6,468 nt of DNA from JBBQIY01 sp964618405 (GTDB taxonomy: Bacteria > Verrucomicrobiota > Kiritimatiellia > RFP12 > UBA3636), in NCBI GenBank assembly GCA_964618405.1, contig CAZUAY010000225.1:1-6468 (forward strand), read 5' to 3'. This document shows positions 5,787 to 6,468 of this stretch, in pieces (position 1 is the first letter of the stretch; each line of letters opens with the position of its first letter). The position numbers and the translations under genes were made by a program. The notes below the pieces were generated by a model. The model had not been told where the DNA came from and did not search any database. It was given only the letters and a program-made list of their open reading frames with translations.

Positions 5787-6468
5787 ATGAAAACGATTTT
5801 CCGAAGCCTCATGATCAGCTTGGCGGCTTTTGGAGCCGCCACAACCCAAGCCGCCGATAAGTATGTGGCGGCGGGCGGAACCGGTGACGGGTCAAGTTGG
5901 GCCAACGCCGCCGGCAATATTCAGACGGCCGTGGACGCTGCACTGGCAGGTGATACCGTGTGGGTTCGGGCAGGAACGTACACGAGTACAGCAGCGAATG
6001 TGGTGTCGATCAATAAATCCCTGACGCTACGGAGCGACACGGACGTCCCAGCAGATGCAATCATCATTGATGGCGGCGGTGTCCGCCGAGGGATATACGT
6101 CAATCTTACGGCTGCAGGCTCCGTTGTAAAACTCGATGGGTTGACCATCACCAACGGGTACGCGAGCAGTGCTGGCGGTGGCGGTATTTATCTCTTACAC
6201 AGCGCAATTGCGACCGGCACTGCGCTCGTACAACGCTGCGTGATTGCCGGGAATTTTGCCACCAACTGCTATGCTGGCGGAATATATACGTATGGGAAGA
6301 ACGACCAAACAGAATTTAACACCACCCTTTCCGACTGTCGGATCGTGGGCAATGTGCGCCGATCAAACAGCACGAATAACGGCTACGGTGGCGGCGTCGC
6401 TGCGTACGGGACCCTGCTTACCATGGAGGACTGCGACGTGTCGGACAATGCCGATCATGGCGGCAGCA
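5787..6468 (+). CDS. Exported right-handed parallel beta-helix protein (3' end outside the window)
   Basis: The frame is open for 227 codons and runs off the end of the window. AAAGGA at 5775-5780 is 6 bases before ATG 5787. Residues 1-22 or 1-23 form a Sec signal peptide (MKTIFRS, hydrophobic LMISLAAFGAA, cleavage near TQA-A). The mature start, YVAAGGTGDGSSWANA followed by IQTAVDAALAGDTVWVRAGTY, is the typical opening of pectate-lyase-like or DUF1565-type beta-helix surface proteins. Helix coils follow: DGLTITNG (117-124), GGGGIY (130-135), and a recurring C-x-[IV]-x-x-N at 151, 184 and 216, with GGGV between. No catalytic residues can be assigned. Such proteins are usually secreted or surface-attached, some as polysaccharide-active enzymes and many with a C-terminal sorting tag, which would lie beyond this window. 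It appears to be a separate transcription unit from the adhesin operon. Confidence 0.85.
   Translation, partial: MKTIFRSLMISLAAFGAATTQAADKYVAAGGTGDGSSWANAAGNIQTAVDAALAGDTVWVRAGTYTSTAANVVSINKSLTLRSDTDVPADAIIIDGGGVRRGIYVNLTAAGSVVKLDGLTITNGYASSAGGGGIYLLHSAIATGTALVQRCVIAGNFATNCYAGGIYTYGKNDQTEFNTTLSDCRIVGNVRRSNSTNNGYGGGVAAYGTLLTMEDCDVSDNADHGGS

Noticed and set aside
5618..5917. Minus-strand ORF across the beta-helix start
   Set aside because: It overlaps a signal peptide and beta-helix opening on the + strand and has no supporting motif or start site.

Overview
The window reads as part of a Gram-negative (diderm) chromosome. Evidence seen directly: a trimeric-autotransporter-type adhesin with a YadA-like membrane anchor, an Omp85/BamA-type outer-membrane barrel with POTRA domains, a lipoprotein with a lipobox, and an exported right-handed parallel beta-helix protein. 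Mid-range GC, wide intergenic gaps, and surface beta-helix and repeat proteins would fit the Verrucomicrobiota/Kiritimatiellota side of the PVC group. That placement is an impression: there is no rRNA or housekeeping gene here to test it.

Layout, all genes on the + strand. Positions 1-245 are non-coding and hold a nested stem-loop with a GGAA loop (10-60), two long A tracts (162-170 and 172-179), a perfect TTGACA (193-198) and a 15-bp palindrome (203-217). Positions 246-2060 encode a 604-residue YadA-like protein: Asn/Asp/Gly heptapeptide head, classic YadA head, neck, short coiled-coil stalk, anchor. No signal peptide is encoded in frame. Four bases after its stop, 2065-4176 encodes a 703-residue Omp85 protein with a clear signal peptide, about four POTRA domains and a C-terminal barrel. 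After 69 bp comes a PEGA-like lipoprotein (from 4246, good Shine-Dalgarno) whose frame is broken near 4945; its missing half continues in the +1 frame to 5425. Positions 5426-5786 are a mostly gene-free spacer with one doubtful 40-codon ORF, a possible promoter and a hairpin followed by T5. From 5787 a secreted beta-helix protein begins and runs off the window end.

The first three genes look like one operon. The inferred biology is an adhesin, a dedicated BamA/TamA-like insertase that could insert or export it, and a lipoprotein accessory, which would be a self-contained surface-display module. Weak points are the missing signal peptide of the adhesin and the frameshift in the lipoprotein. 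Each could be decay, sequence error or recoding, and the sequence alone does not settle which.
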